Shown: in pieces, positions 54,432 through 63,770 of the stretch
Layout of the letters: the number at the start of each line of letters is the position of its first letter
Position numbering within the stretch: the stretch's first letter is position 1
Origin: Bradyrhizobium iriomotense
GTDB lineage: Bacteria; Pseudomonadota; Alphaproteobacteria; Rhizobiales; Xanthobacteraceae
Direction: 5' to 3'
DNA: 64,000 nt
NCBI RefSeq assembly: GCF_030160715.1
Contig: NZ_BSOW01000003.1
Location: 248,001 to 312,000 of the forward strand
Notes under the pieces: model-generated
The model's input: the letters and a program-made list of their open reading frames with translations, nothing else
Told to the model about the DNA's origin: nothing
Databases searched by the model: none
Made by a program: the position numbers and the translations under genes

Positions 54432-55061
54432 ATGAAACGGTTTCTGATCGCGGACGATCACGAGGCGGTGCGATCGGGCCTGCGGGCCGTGCTCGAACAA
54501 CGGGCGGATTGGGAGGTGGTCGCGGAAGCCAATGACGGCAGCAAGGCCGTTGCCGCCGCAATCGCCAACCAGCCCCACGTCGCCATCGTCGATTTTTCCA
54601 TGCCGCGCATGACCGGTGTGGAAGTCGCACGGCGGATCAGGGAATACCCGCTTCAGACCGAGGTGCTGATCTTCACGGTGCACAATTCCAGCCTGCTCGC
54701 GCAGGAGGCGTTCCAGGCAGGTGCGCGCGCCTTCCTGCTGAAGTCCGACGCCAACAAGCTGCTGTTGGCGGCGGTCGAGGCACTTCTGGCGCACAAGCCG
54801 TTCTGTACCAGGAGCTGTCAGAGCGAACTGGATCGCGGGCTGAGCCCCGGCATGGACAGCCGGCAGGCGCTCACCCCGCGGGAGCAGCTCGTCGTCAAGC
54901 TGGTTGCGGAGGGCTATAGCAACAAAGGCATCAGCTCCATTCTGGACCTCAGCGTCAAGACGACGGAGGCGCACCGGGCCGCCGCGATGCGCAAGCTCGA
55001 CGTCAATTCGACGGCCGGGCTGGTCCGCTACGCGGTGCGGGCCGGGCTGATCGAGGTATGA
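54432..55061 (+). CDS. NarL/LuxR-family response regulator (first of tandem pair)
   Basis: A 209-residue regulator with ATG 54432 and GGAGTG upstream. The receiver domain has A-D-D-H at 7-10, phospho-acceptor Asp54 in A-I-V-D-F-S-M-P, and K in F-L-L-K-S-D. The LuxR helix-turn-helix reads L-T-P-R-E-Q-L-V-V-K-L-V-A-E-G-Y-S-N-K-G-I-S-S-I-L. It is the likely partner of the kinase encoded 98 bases upstream. Confidence 0.88.
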   Translation: MKRFLIADDHEAVRSGLRAVLEQRADWEVVAEANDGSKAVAAAIANQPHVAIVDFSMPRMTGVEVARRIREYPLQTEVLIFTVHNSSLLAQEAFQAGARAFLLKSDANKLLLAAVEALLAHKPFCTRSCQSELDRGLSPGMDSRQALTPREQLVVKLVAEGYSNKGISSILDLSVKTTEAHRAAAMRKLDVNSTAGLVRYAVRAGLIEV

Positions 55062-55206
55062 GGCCTTTGAGTACAATCGCCGAGGGATTTCAGGGTTTTG
55101 TGGGATAACCCGCTGGACTGCGACCGGTATGATCCTTCGATCTTCCTGCCGGTCGTCTCCATCGATCGCCCGATGGCCCCGCGGGCCGGCATACGGGAAC
55201 GACGTC

Positions 55207-55842
55207 GTGAAGCGCATCGTGATTGCGGATGATCATGAAGTCGTGCGCTCCGGGCTGCGGGCGATCGTCGAAACCCGCTCCAACTGGATCGTCAGCGGAG
55301 AGGCCACCAATGGCGAGCAGGCGGTCGCATTGGCATTGGAGACGCGGCCCGATGTCGTGATCGTCGACTATTCGATGCCGCTCATGAACGGGCTGGAGGT
55401 CAGCCGTCGTCTGAAGGCGCTGCATGTGCGCACGGAAGTGCTGATCCTGACGATGCACGAGAATGAGGAGCTGCTGACGGAAGCCATCCTGGCGGGAGTC
55501 CGCGGGTTTCTGTTCAAGTCGGACGCGAGAAATCACCTGATCTCCGCCATCGAGGCGCTGCTTGACGGCAGGCCTTACTTCACCAGCCTGCTGCTGGAGA
55601 AGCTGCTCCACGACTACCAGCTCAACAAGCAGAACAAGTCGGCCATGCTGCTCACCTCGCGCGAGCAGAGCGTGGTGCAGCTCATTGCCGAAGGACATAC
55701 CAACAGGTCCATCAGCACCATCCTGAAGCTGAGCGTGAAGACGGTCGAGACGCATCGCGCATCAGCGATGCGCAAGCTCGGGATGTCGTCGACGGCCGAG
55801 CTGGTCCGCTATGCCATTCGCAAGAGACTGGTGGCGCCGTGA
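55207..55842 (+). CDS. NarL/LuxR-family response regulator (second of tandem pair)
   Basis: A 211-residue regulator. GTG 55207 gives M-K-R-I-V-I-A-D-D-H, lining up residue for residue with the neighbouring regulator; upstream frame sequence is not family-like. Asp54 in V-I-V-D-Y-S-M-P is the phospho-acceptor. The HTH is L-T-S-R-E-Q-S-V-V-Q-L-I-A-E-G-H-T-N-R-S-I-S-T-I-L. It looks like a duplication of the preceding gene that has since diverged. Confidence 0.87.
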   Translation: MKRIVIADDHEVVRSGLRAIVETRSNWIVSGEATNGEQAVALALETRPDVVIVDYSMPLMNGLEVSRRLKALHVRTEVLILTMHENEELLTEAILAGVRGFLFKSDARNHLISAIEALLDGRPYFTSLLLEKLLHDYQLNKQNKSAMLLTSREQSVVQLIAEGHTNRSISTILKLSVKTVETHRASAMRKLGMSSTAELVRYAIRKRLVAP

Positions 55843-56035
55843 ACGACTGACGCGTCGTTCGGGCAGCCCCCGAGACGACCAATTTGGGGCCCTCTGCGGC
55901 GAAACTGATATTGCTTCCCGGTTCCAGGCGAATTAGCCATTGACCAGCGTGCCACTTCAGTTCGATCAAAGAGCGCGCGCAGCCGAACGCAACGGCGGCG
56001 CCGTCCAAGTCAACGCCGACCTCGGAAAGCCTGTC

Positions 56036-57601
56036 ATGTCCGTCAAAGCCGCCCCTCAGACCCAAGCTCACACCGCCGATCTTGCCACCGAGGCCGACAG
56101 GCTCCTCACCGGCCTCGGCGTGAGCCGTGCGAGCTACACGGAAGGCACGCTCGCCGTGCAGACGCCGATCACCGGCAAGATCGTCGGGAAGGTCAGGGAG
56201 GTCAGCGCGGCCGACGCCGCCGTGCTGATTGCGAAGGCGCATGCGGCGTTCCAGGTCTGGCGGCTCGTGCCGGCGCCGAAGCGCGGTGAGCTGGTCCGGT
56301 TGTTCGGCGAGGAGCTGCGTGCCAACAAGCAGGCCTTGGGCCGGCTGGTGTCGATCGAGGTCGGCAAGATCGCGTCCGAGGGGCTCGGTGAGGTCCAGGA
56401 GATGATCGATATCTGCGACTTCGCCGTCGGGCTGTCCCGCCAGCTCTATGGCCTGACCATCGCCACCGAGCGCGGCGAGCACCGGATGATGGAGAGCTGG
56501 CATCCCCTTGGCGTGACCGGCATCATCTCCGCCTTCAATTTTCCAGTCGCGGTCTGGGCGTGGAACGCGGCGCTGGCGCTCGTCTGCGGCAATAGCATCG
56601 TGTGGAAGCCGTCCGAGAAAACCCCGCTGACTGCGCTGGCGACGCAGGCGCTGTTCGACCGCGCGCTGACGCGCTTTACGAAGGAAGGCGGACGCGCGCC
56701 GGCAGGGCTTGCGGCGCTGCTGATCGGCGGCCGCGACCTCGGCGAGCTGCTTGTCGACCATGCGAAGGTCCCGCTGGTGTCGGCCACGGGCTCGACCGCG
56801 ATGGGGCGGGCCGTGGGACCGCGGCTCGCCAAGCGTTTCGCGCGCGCAATTCTCGAACTCGGCGGCAACAATGCGGCCATCGTCGCGCCGACGGCCGACC
56901 TCGACCTGACGCTGCGCGGTGTTGCCTTTGCCGCGATGGGAACAGCCGGCCAGCGCTGCACGACGCTTCGGCGTCTCTTCGTCCATGAGAGCGTGTATGA
57001 CAGCTTTGTCCCGCGGCTGAAGCGGGCTTACGCATCTGTTGCGGTCGGCAGTCCCCTGGAAGCCGGCACGCTGGTTGGTCCGTTGATCGACGGCGCGGCC
57101 TATCGTGCGATGCAGGGCGCGCTCGAGGCCGCGAAGGCGGCGGGGGCTGCCATTCACGGCGGCGAGCGGATTGCCGTCGAGGGGGCCGCTGACGCGCACT
57201 ACGTTCGTCCCGCGCTGGTCGAGATTGCGGCGCAGACCGGGCCTGTCGAGCAGGAGACCTTCGCGCCGATCCTCTATGTGATGAAATACAGCGATCTGGA
57301 TGCCGTGCTCGAACTGCACAATGCCGTTCCGCAAGGGCTCTCCTCGTCGATCTTCACCAATGATTTGCGCGAAGCCGAGACGTTCCTGTCGGCGCGCGGC
57401 TCCGATTGCGGGATCGCCAACGTCAATATCGGTCCGTCCGGAGCGGAGATCGGCGGCGCGTTTGGCGGAGAGAAGGAAACCGGTGGCGGACGCGAGTCCG
57501 GGTCCGATGCGTGGAAGGCCTATATGCGCCGGGCCACGAACACGATCAATTATGGTCGGACGCTCCCGTTGGCCCAGGGCGTCAAGTTCGACGTGGTGTG
57601 A
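56036..57601 (+). CDS. amaB: L-piperidine-6-carboxylate dehydrogenase (ALDH7-type, AmaB)
   Basis: A 521-residue aldehyde dehydrogenase, starting at ATG 56036 with GGAAAG upstream. Catalytic Cys308 is in G-T-A-G-Q-R-C-T-T-L-R-R, and the general-base Glu in L-E-L-G-G-N-N-A. The N-A-F-N-F-P-V-A-V-W-A-W-N region and S-E-K-T-P mark ALDH7, the piperideine-6-carboxylate/aminoadipate-semialdehyde dehydrogenases. It would convert the lysine/pipecolate intermediate to 2-aminoadipate with NAD. The next gene encodes an FAD amino-acid oxidase, the same pairing as amaB-amaA in Pseudomonas putida. Confidence 0.85.
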   Translation: MSVKAAPQTQAHTADLATEADRLLTGLGVSRASYTEGTLAVQTPITGKIVGKVREVSAADAAVLIAKAHAAFQVWRLVPAPKRGELVRLFGEELRANKQALGRLVSIEVGKIASEGLGEVQEMIDICDFAVGLSRQLYGLTIATERGEHRMMESWHPLGVTGIISAFNFPVAVWAWNAALALVCGNSIVWKPSEKTPLTALATQALFDRALTRFTKEGGRAPAGLAALLIGGRDLGELLVDHAKVPLVSATGSTAMGRAVGPRLAKRFARAILELGGNNAAIVAPTADLDLTLRGVAFAAMGTAGQRCTTLRRLFVHESVYDSFVPRLKRAYASVAVGSPLEAGTLVGPLIDGAAYRAMQGALEAAKAAGAAIHGGERIAVEGAADAHYVRPALVEIAAQTGPVEQETFAPILYVMKYSDLDAVLELHNAVPQGLSSSIFTNDLREAETFLSARGSDCGIANVNIGPSGAEIGGAFGGEKETGGGRESGSDAWKAYMRRATNTINYGRTLPLAQGVKFDVV

Positions 57602-57617
57602 GAGCCCTCGCGTGCTG

Positions 57618-58901
57618 ATGCAGGATGATCCGAGGTCGCACGGTCTTTGGGCGCTGACGGCGCCGGCGGCGCCCGAGACCAGACCGCTCGTGGGCGAGCT
57701 GGATGTCGATGTCGTCGTCATCGGCGGCGGATATACCGGCATTTCCTCTGCGCTTCATCTCGCCGAGGGAGGCGCGCGCGTCGCCGTGCTCGAAGCGTCC
57801 GACATCGGGTTCGGCGGCTCCGGACGCAATGTCGGTCTCGTCAACGCCGGCATGTGGGTCATGCCTGACGTTCTCACCGCGACGCTGGGGCAGACCTTCG
57901 GCGAGCGTCTGATCGATCTCCTCGGTCACGGACCGCAGAAGGTGTTCGACCTGATCGAAAAGCAAGGCATCGATTGCGAGCCGGAGCGCGCAGGCACGCT
58001 GCATTGCGCCGTCGGAAGCAAGGGCCTGGCCGAGATCGAAGCCCGCGCTGAGCAATGGCAGCGGCGCGGTGCGCCCGTCGAGGTGCTCAACGCCGAGGAG
58101 ACGCGCCGGAAAATCGGCGGTGGCGACTACGCCGGCGCGCTGCTGGACAAGCGCGCCGGCACCATTCAACCGCTTGCCTATGTCCGCGGCCTGGCGCGTG
58201 TCGCGCTCGGGGCGGGCGCGAAGATTTTCACCCAAAGTCCCGTTCTCGCTGCGCGCGAGGACGGCTCGCGCTGGAAGATCGACACCAAGGCGGGATCGGC
58301 CCGTGCGGATTGGGTGATCGTTGCCACCGATGCCTATGCGCAAGGTCCGTGGTCGCAGGTTCGGCAGGAGCAGATTCATCTGCCTTACTTCAACTTTGCG
58401 ACCGAACCCCTGTCGGACAATCTGAAGACGTCGATCCTCCCGGAGCGGCAGGGAGCCTGGGATACCAAGCAGGTGCTCTCCTCGTTCCGCTTCGATCGCG
58501 CGGGCCGACTGGTGTTTGGCAGCGTCGGTGCGCTCGAGGGAAGCGGTGCCGCGATCCACAGGGCGTGGGCCATTCGTTCGCTGCGAAAATTGTTTCCGCA
58601 GCTTGCCGACATAAGGTTCGAAGCCGGCTGGTTCGGGATGATCGGCATGACCTCGGACAATCTGCCGCGCTTTCACAAGCTCGACCGTAACGTCATCGCC
58701 TTCAGCGGCTACAACGGCCGGGGCATTGCGCCGGGCACGGTGTTTGGCGGTGTGCTGGCATCCTACGTGCTTGGTCATGTCGCTGAAAAAGACCTTCCGC
58801 TGCCGGTCGCCATTTGCGAGGAGCCGCGCTTCCGCCTCACGCAGGAGGCGCTCTACCGCGCCGGATCCCAGCTCGTTCATCTGGCCGAAGCGCGGCTCTG
58901 A
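57618..58901 (+). CDS. FAD-dependent amino-acid oxidase (AmaA-like, probable pipecolate oxidase)
   Basis: A 427-residue DAO-family flavoprotein. ATG 57618 or a GTG six bases earlier can start it; neither has a strong ribosome site. The FAD motif V-V-V-I-G-G-G-Y-T-G-I-S-S-A-L is at about residues 33-47, followed by the E-A-S-D-I-G-F-G-G-S-G-R-N-V-G segment. It ends with a G-R-G-I-A-P-G-T flavin-binding region. Placement 16 bases after amaB supports oxidation of L-pipecolate to piperideine-6-carboxylate. Confidence 0.8.
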   Translation: MQDDPRSHGLWALTAPAAPETRPLVGELDVDVVVIGGGYTGISSALHLAEGGARVAVLEASDIGFGGSGRNVGLVNAGMWVMPDVLTATLGQTFGERLIDLLGHGPQKVFDLIEKQGIDCEPERAGTLHCAVGSKGLAEIEARAEQWQRRGAPVEVLNAEETRRKIGGGDYAGALLDKRAGTIQPLAYVRGLARVALGAGAKIFTQSPVLAAREDGSRWKIDTKAGSARADWVIVATDAYAQGPWSQVRQEQIHLPYFNFATEPLSDNLKTSILPERQGAWDTKQVLSSFRFDRAGRLVFGSVGALEGSGAAIHRAWAIRSLRKLFPQLADIRFEAGWFGMIGMTSDNLPRFHKLDRNVIAFSGYNGRGIAPGTVFGGVLASYVLGHVAEKDLPLPVAICEEPRFRLTQEALYRAGSQLVHLAEARL

Positions 58902-59013
58902 GCCGCCGATCGAAGGGTGTAGAGAGCCGCGGCAGAGGCGGGTGCCGCCTCATTAGGCCGCCGCGCGCCAAAAATATCCGCAAATCGCATCCGAGAATTT
59001 GTTGCGTATAGGA

Positions 59014-59031
59014 AACTTTTGTTCCAAAGTT
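59014..59031. promoter_or_regulatory. Dyad directly upstream of LivG-type gene
   Basis: AACTTT (59014-59019) and AAAGTT (59026-59031) are perfect inverted 6-bp arms around TGTTCC, ending five bases before the start codon. A TATAGG -10-like tract lies just before. It could be the operator for the XRE-cupin regulator encoded at the other end of the transporter genes. Confidence 0.35.
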
Positions 59032-59036
59032 AGACG

Positions 59037-59816
59037 ATGGCTGAGGCGGCTGAGCGCATCGACGATCCCCGGTTCGTCCTGCAAACGCGGGATCTCACCC
59101 GGCAGTTCGACGGCTTCTTCGCGTTGCGCAAGGTGAACTTTCGGCTGGCCCGCGACAGCGTGCACGCGGTCATCGGCCCCAATGGGGCAGGCAAGACGAC
59201 GCTGTTCAATCTTCTGACCAAACATCTGGCTCCGAGCGAAGGCGCGATCCTTCACGACGGCGAGGACGTGACGCGTCTGAAGATGCCGGCGATGGCCAAG
59301 CGCGGCGTCGTGCGCTCCTTCCAGATCTCGGCCGTGTTCGCCGGCCTGACTGTCCAGGAGAATGTCGAGGTTGCCCTGCTGCGCGGCAGCGGCCTTGCAT
59401 GGAATCTTCTCGGCCGGATCTCCAAGCAGTCCGGCGTGGCGGAGCGGGCTGCCGCATTGCTGCGTCGCTTCGGTCTTGCCGAGCACGCCGAGACGATGGC
59501 CGGCAATCTCTCCTATGGCCGCAAGCGCGTGCTCGAGCTTGCAACGACGCTGGCGCTGGAGCCGAAGGTCCTGCTGCTCGACGAGCCGATGGCCGGACTG
59601 GGGCGGGAAGATATCGGACGCGTGACCGCGCTGATCCAGCAGGCGCGGCGGGGCCGCACGGTGCTGCTCGTCGAGCACAACATGAACGTCGTGGCGGAAC
59701 TCGCCGACCGGATCACCGTGATGGTGCGGGGAGAGATCGCGGCGGAAGGATCCTATGCCGAGGTGGCTGCAAATCCGGCTGTGATCACCGCCTATACGGG
59801 GCGTGCCCATGGCTGA
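59037..59816 (+). CDS. Branched-chain-type ABC transporter ATP-binding protein (LivG-like)
   Basis: A 259-residue ATPase with Walker A G-P-N-G-A-G-K-T-T, signature region L-S-Y-G-R-K-R (LivG-typical, in place of L-S-G-G-Q), Walker B V-L-L-L-D-E-P-M and V-E-H-N-M. The long spacer between A and signature fits LivG. A second ATPase gene (LivF) is missing from this cluster. The cluster lies just after amaB-amaA, so pipecolate or a lysine-related amino acid is the probable cargo. Confidence 0.85.
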   Translation: MAEAAERIDDPRFVLQTRDLTRQFDGFFALRKVNFRLARDSVHAVIGPNGAGKTTLFNLLTKHLAPSEGAILHDGEDVTRLKMPAMAKRGVVRSFQISAVFAGLTVQENVEVALLRGSGLAWNLLGRISKQSGVAERAAALLRRFGLAEHAETMAGNLSYGRKRVLELATTLALEPKVLLLDEPMAGLGREDIGRVTALIQQARRGRTVLLVEHNMNVVAELADRITVMVRGEIAAEGSYAEVAANPAVITAYTGRAHG

Positions 59817-59852
59817 CGCGCTTGCCGACAATCTCGCGCTCCGAGCAGCGAC

Positions 59853-61754
59853 ATGACGACGATCTTCGGCGTTCCGTCGGCAGTGCTGTTCGGCCAGTTG
59901 CTGCTCGGGCTCGTCAACGGCGCGTTCTACGCCATGCTGAGCCTCGGCCTCGCCGTCATCTTCGGCATGATGAACATCGTGAACTTCGCCCACGGCGCGC
60001 AGTACATGATGGGAGCGATGCTGGCGTGGCTGCTGCTCAACTTCCTCGGTGTCGGCTATTGGTGGGCGCTGATTTTGGCGCCCATGGCGGTCGGACTGGG
60101 CGGCGTCGTTCTCGAGCGTTTCCTGCTGCGGCGTCTCTACGGCCTCGATCATCTCTACGGCATGCTCCTGACATTCGGGCTCGCTTTGATGGTCCAGGGC
60201 GCACTCGGCAATTGGTTCGGATCGTCCGGCCAGCCCTATGCCATTCCCGCCGAGCTCACCGGCGGCCGCAATCTCGGTTTCATGTTCCTGCCGAACTACC
60301 GGGCCTGGGTCCTCGTTGCTTCGCTCGTGGTCTGTCTCGGCACCTGGTACGTGATCGAGCGGACCAGGCTCGGTGCCTATTTGCGCGCGGCCACCGAGAA
60401 TCCTGTGCTTGTCCAGGCATTCGGCATCAGGGTGCCGCGCATGATCATGCTGACCTATGGCGCCGGCGTTGCGCTGGCGGCGCTGGCGGGCGCGCTGGCG
60501 GCGCCCGTCTACCAGGTCAGTCCAAGCATGGGCGCGGATCTGTTGATCGTCGTGTTCGCGGTGGTTGTGATCGGCGGCATGGGCTCGATCATGGGCTCGA
60601 TCGTGACCGGATTCCTGGTTGGTCTGATCGAGGGAGTGACGAAGGCGTATTATCCCGAACTATCCGGCACGGTGGTGTTCGTGGTGATGGCCGTGGTGCT
60701 CATGCTGCGTCCGGCCGGATTGTTCGGTGCGAAGCTGGACGGAGCAGGCGGCCATCAGGAGGCAACCGAAGCGCCGCGCTCGTCGTCACCCCGCGCGCAC
60801 ATCGTCCTGGCGCTTGCGGCAATTATGGCCGTCGCGCCGCTCGTCGTTTATCCGGGCTTCATGATGAAGGCCATGATCTTTGCGCTGTTCGCCTGCGCCT
60901 TCAATCTGATCGCGGGCTACGGACGCCTGGTGTCCTTTGGCCATGCGATGTTCCTGGGGTCGGCCGGCTATGTCTGCGGCCACGCCGCCAAGGTGTGGGC
61001 GCTGACGCCCGAGCTCGCGATCCTGACCGGCACGGCGACGGCGGCGCTTCTCGGGCTCGTGTCGGGCTGGCTCGCGATCCGGCGCAGTGGAATCTATTTT
61101 GCGATGGTGACGCTTGCCTTCGCGCAGATGATCTATTTCGTCGCGCTGCAAGCCCCTTTTACCGGCGGAGAGAACGGCTTGCAGGGGGTGCCGCGCGGCA
61201 TGTTGTTCGGGCTGATCGACCTGTCGAAGCCCGTCAATCTCTACGTCTTCGTGACGGTCATTTTCCTCGCCGGCTTCGTCCTGATCATGCGGCTCGTCGA
61301 CTCGCCGTTCGGTCAGGTGCTGAGGGCCATCAGCAACCACGAGGCGCGCGCGCAGTCGCTCGGCTTCGAGACCGATCGCTACAAATGCCTCGCTTTCACC
61401 CTGTCAGCCGCGCTTGCCGGCCTTGCCGGGTCGACCAAGGCGATCGTCACCCAGATCGCAACGCTCACCGACGCGCATTGGTCGATGTCGGGCGAAGTTC
61501 TGCTCATGACGTTCCTCGGCGGCGTCGGCACGCCGCTCGGTCCGGTGATAGGTGCCTTCGTCGTCGTCGCCATGCAGAACTATCTCGCCGGCGTCGGCCA
61601 ATGGGTCGCCGTGATCCATGGGCTCATCTTCGCCGTCTGCGTGCTTGCCTTTCGCCGCGGCATCGTCGGCGAAGTCAGCGCCTGGTGGCATCACCGCGGC
61701 TCGCGTGGCTCGGGCGCCGTGCCGAGCACGGGGCAGGCCGTGCCCGGCAAATGA
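59853..61754 (+). CDS. Fused LivH-LivM ABC permease
   Basis: A 633-residue protein. Residues 1-290 are a LivH-type permease (N-G-A-F-Y-A-M-L-S-L-G-L-A-V-I-F-G-M-M-N-I-V-N-F-A-H-G). Residues 315-600 are a LivM-type permease (F-N-L-I-A-G-Y-G-R-L-V-S-F-G-H-A-M-F-L-G-S-A, with the E-A-R-A-Q-S-L-G-F coupling loop), joined by a polar linker. Normally these are separate genes. The membrane channel is thus a single polypeptide. It follows livG by 36 bases. Confidence 0.88.
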   Translation: MTTIFGVPSAVLFGQLLLGLVNGAFYAMLSLGLAVIFGMMNIVNFAHGAQYMMGAMLAWLLLNFLGVGYWWALILAPMAVGLGGVVLERFLLRRLYGLDHLYGMLLTFGLALMVQGALGNWFGSSGQPYAIPAELTGGRNLGFMFLPNYRAWVLVASLVVCLGTWYVIERTRLGAYLRAATENPVLVQAFGIRVPRMIMLTYGAGVALAALAGALAAPVYQVSPSMGADLLIVVFAVVVIGGMGSIMGSIVTGFLVGLIEGVTKAYYPELSGTVVFVVMAVVLMLRPAGLFGAKLDGAGGHQEATEAPRSSSPRAHIVLALAAIMAVAPLVVYPGFMMKAMIFALFACAFNLIAGYGRLVSFGHAMFLGSAGYVCGHAAKVWALTPELAILTGTATAALLGLVSGWLAIRRSGIYFAMVTLAFAQMIYFVALQAPFTGGENGLQGVPRGMLFGLIDLSKPVNLYVFVTVIFLAGFVLIMRLVDSPFGQVLRAISNHEARAQSLGFETDRYKCLAFTLSAALAGLAGSTKAIVTQIATLTDAHWSMSGEVLLMTFLGGVGTPLGPVIGAFVVVAMQNYLAGVGQWVAVIHGLIFAVCVLAFRRGIVGEVSAWWHHRGSRGSGAVPSTGQAVPGK

Positions 61755-61816
61755 AGCAGATGAGCAAGCATGGATTGGGTCACGACAATCGTTGGGGTCA
61801 TTGAGAGGAGCGGCAA

Positions 61817-63043
61817 TTGAAGTTGCATCGGAAATTTCTGCGAGGGCTGACGGTGCTCTCCTGTCTCGGCTCTCTCGCTTTTGCTGGACCCGCATCAGCG
61901 CAGGTCAGCGACGATGTCGTCAAGCTCGGCGTGTTGACGGATATGTCCGGCCAGTATTCCGACATGAACGGCTCGGGCTCGCTGCTCGCCGCGCAGATGG
62001 CTGCGGCCGATTTCGGCGGGAAGGTGCTCGGCAAGCCGATCGAGGTGATCGGCGCCGACCACCAGCAAAAGGCCGACATCGGCCTTGGCATCGCGCGGCA
62101 GTGGATCGAAAGCGACAAGGTGGACGCCGTCGTCGATGTCACCAACAGCGCGATCGCGCTCGCAGTCCAGCAGCTCACGCGCGAGACCAACCGCGTCGCG
62201 CTGTTCTCCTCGCCCGGTACGACCGATCTCACCGGCAAGGCCTGCTCGCCGACCGGGTTCCAATGGGTCTATGACAATTATTCCAACGTCGTCGGCCCGG
62301 TGAAAGCGCTGATCGAGAAGGGCAACGACACCTTCTTCATCATCACCGCAGACTTTGCGTTCGGGCATTCGCTCGAGAAGATCGCGACCGAAGCGATCAA
62401 GGCCAATGGCGGCAAGCTGCTTGGTTCGATCCGCCACCCATTCGGCGCCAATGATCTGTCGGCCTTCCTGCTACCCGCCCAGGCATCGCAGGCCAAGGTC
62501 ATCCTGCTGGCGACGGCGGGCAAGGATCTGACGACCGCCATCAAACAGGCGAGCGAGTTCGGCATCACGGCCGGCGGCCAGACCCTCAGCGCGCCCGTGG
62601 TGTTCCTGACCGACATTCACGCGCTCGGTCTGTCGAGCGCCCAGGGCATGTCGTTTCTGGAGGGTTTCTACTGGGACCAGAACGATGAGACGCGCGCATT
62701 CGCGAAACGCTTCTTCGAGGTTCGAAAGACCATGCCCACCTCGCTACAGGCTGGCGTCTACTCGGAGGTCCTGCACTATCTGAAGGCGGTCCAGGCCGCA
62801 GGGACTGACGAAGCCAAGGCCGTTGCGGCCAAGATGCGCGAGCTGCCGGTGAACGACTTCTTCGCCAGGAGCGGCAGGGTGCGCGAGGATGGGCGCATGG
62901 TGCATGATATGCTGCTGGTCCGGGTTAAAAAGCCCGCCGAGTCGAAGGGACCGTGGGACTACTATAATGTTGTGGCCACCGTTCCGGGTGATCAGGTATT
63001 CCTGCCACTCACCCAGAGCGAGTGTTCGCTCGTGAAGAAATGA
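61817..63043 (+). CDS. ABC transporter substrate-binding protein (LivK-type)
   Basis: A 408-residue periplasmic binding protein. The start is TTG 61817, with GAGGAG upstream. The signal peptide (L-R-G-L-T-V-L-S-C-L-G-S-L-A-F-A-G-P-A-S-A) is cleaved before Q-V-S. The mature protein follows the type I fold (V-K-L-G-V-L-T-D-M-S-G-Q-Y-S-D-M-N-G). It completes the amino-acid importer downstream of the fused permease. Confidence 0.87.
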   Translation: MKLHRKFLRGLTVLSCLGSLAFAGPASAQVSDDVVKLGVLTDMSGQYSDMNGSGSLLAAQMAAADFGGKVLGKPIEVIGADHQQKADIGLGIARQWIESDKVDAVVDVTNSAIALAVQQLTRETNRVALFSSPGTTDLTGKACSPTGFQWVYDNYSNVVGPVKALIEKGNDTFFIITADFAFGHSLEKIATEAIKANGGKLLGSIRHPFGANDLSAFLLPAQASQAKVILLATAGKDLTTAIKQASEFGITAGGQTLSAPVVFLTDIHALGLSSAQGMSFLEGFYWDQNDETRAFAKRFFEVRKTMPTSLQAGVYSEVLHYLKAVQAAGTDEAKAVAAKMRELPVNDFFARSGRVREDGRMVHDMLLVRVKKPAESKGPWDYYNVVATVPGDQVFLPLTQSECSLVKK

Positions 63044-63095
63044 CACCGTCGGGGGCGACGCGCGTCGCTCCCGACGGTCGGTGGAAGGAATATCT

Positions 63096-63770
63096 GTGGC
63101 GAAGAAAGCGACAAAAACCCGCAGCAGCGCCGTGGCGCGGCTCACGCCGCCGCCGGTGCCGGCCCGGTTCTCGGCACCGCAGCCACAGAAGGAGGACACG
63201 TCCGTCGATCTCGGCCAGCGCTTGAAGCGCATGCGTTTCGACAATGGCTGGACGCTCGAGGATGTCAGCCAGCGCACCGGCGTTGCGCGCTCGACGCTGT
63301 CCAAGATCGAAAACGGCCAGATGTCGCCGACCTATGATGTGCTGCAGAAGATCGTTCGTGGCACCGGGCTCGACATCGTGGAACTCTTTGATACGCGACA
63401 GCAGAATGCACCGTTCGGGCGGTGCAGCGTGACGCGACGGGGCGAAGGTCGCGCTCACCGAACGGCGACCTACCACTTCGAACTGCTTGCGACCGACCTC
63501 GCGCACAAGCAGATCCTGCCCTTTAAGTCGAAGGTCGCGGCGCGGAGTCTCGACGAGTTTCCGGACTGGGTGCGCCATCCGGGCGAAGAGTTCCTGTGCG
63601 TGCTCTCAGGTCGCATCCAGCTCCATACCGAATTCTATGCGCCGGTCGTGCTCGATGCCGGCGATAGCGCCTATTTCGACAGCAAGATGGGGCATGCGAT
63701 CATCTCGCTGAGCAAGGAGGACGCCGAGATCCTTTGGACCTGCACCGGGATCGCGTCCGTCGAACCATGA
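63096..63770 (+). CDS. XRE-family regulator with C-terminal cupin domain
   Basis: A 224-residue protein. GTG 63096 has GGAAGGA six bases upstream; GTG 63081 is possible. After a basic Ala/Pro-rich leader comes an XRE helix-turn-helix (D-L-G-Q-R-L-K-R-M-R ... T-L-E-D-V-S-Q-R-T-G-V-A-R-S-T-L-S-K-I-E-N-G-Q), then a cupin (H-P-G-E-E-F-L-C-V-L-S-G-R-I-Q-L, D-A-G-D-S-A-Y-F-D). Such regulators often sense amino acids or amines. Its stop overlaps the next gene's ATG by four bases. Confidence 0.87.
   Translation: MAKKATKTRSSAVARLTPPPVPARFSAPQPQKEDTSVDLGQRLKRMRFDNGWTLEDVSQRTGVARSTLSKIENGQMSPTYDVLQKIVRGTGLDIVELFDTRQQNAPFGRCSVTRRGEGRAHRTATYHFELLATDLAHKQILPFKSKVAARSLDEFPDWVRHPGEEFLCVLSGRIQLHTEFYAPVVLDAGDSAYFDSKMGHAIISLSKEDAEILWTCTGIASVEP

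Noticed and set aside
59399..61804. 801-codon rightward frame overlapping the Liv-type genes
   Set aside because: Shifted frame within livG and the permease fusion. It shows the high-Arg/Gly composition of a frame-shifted GC-rich gene and no motif.
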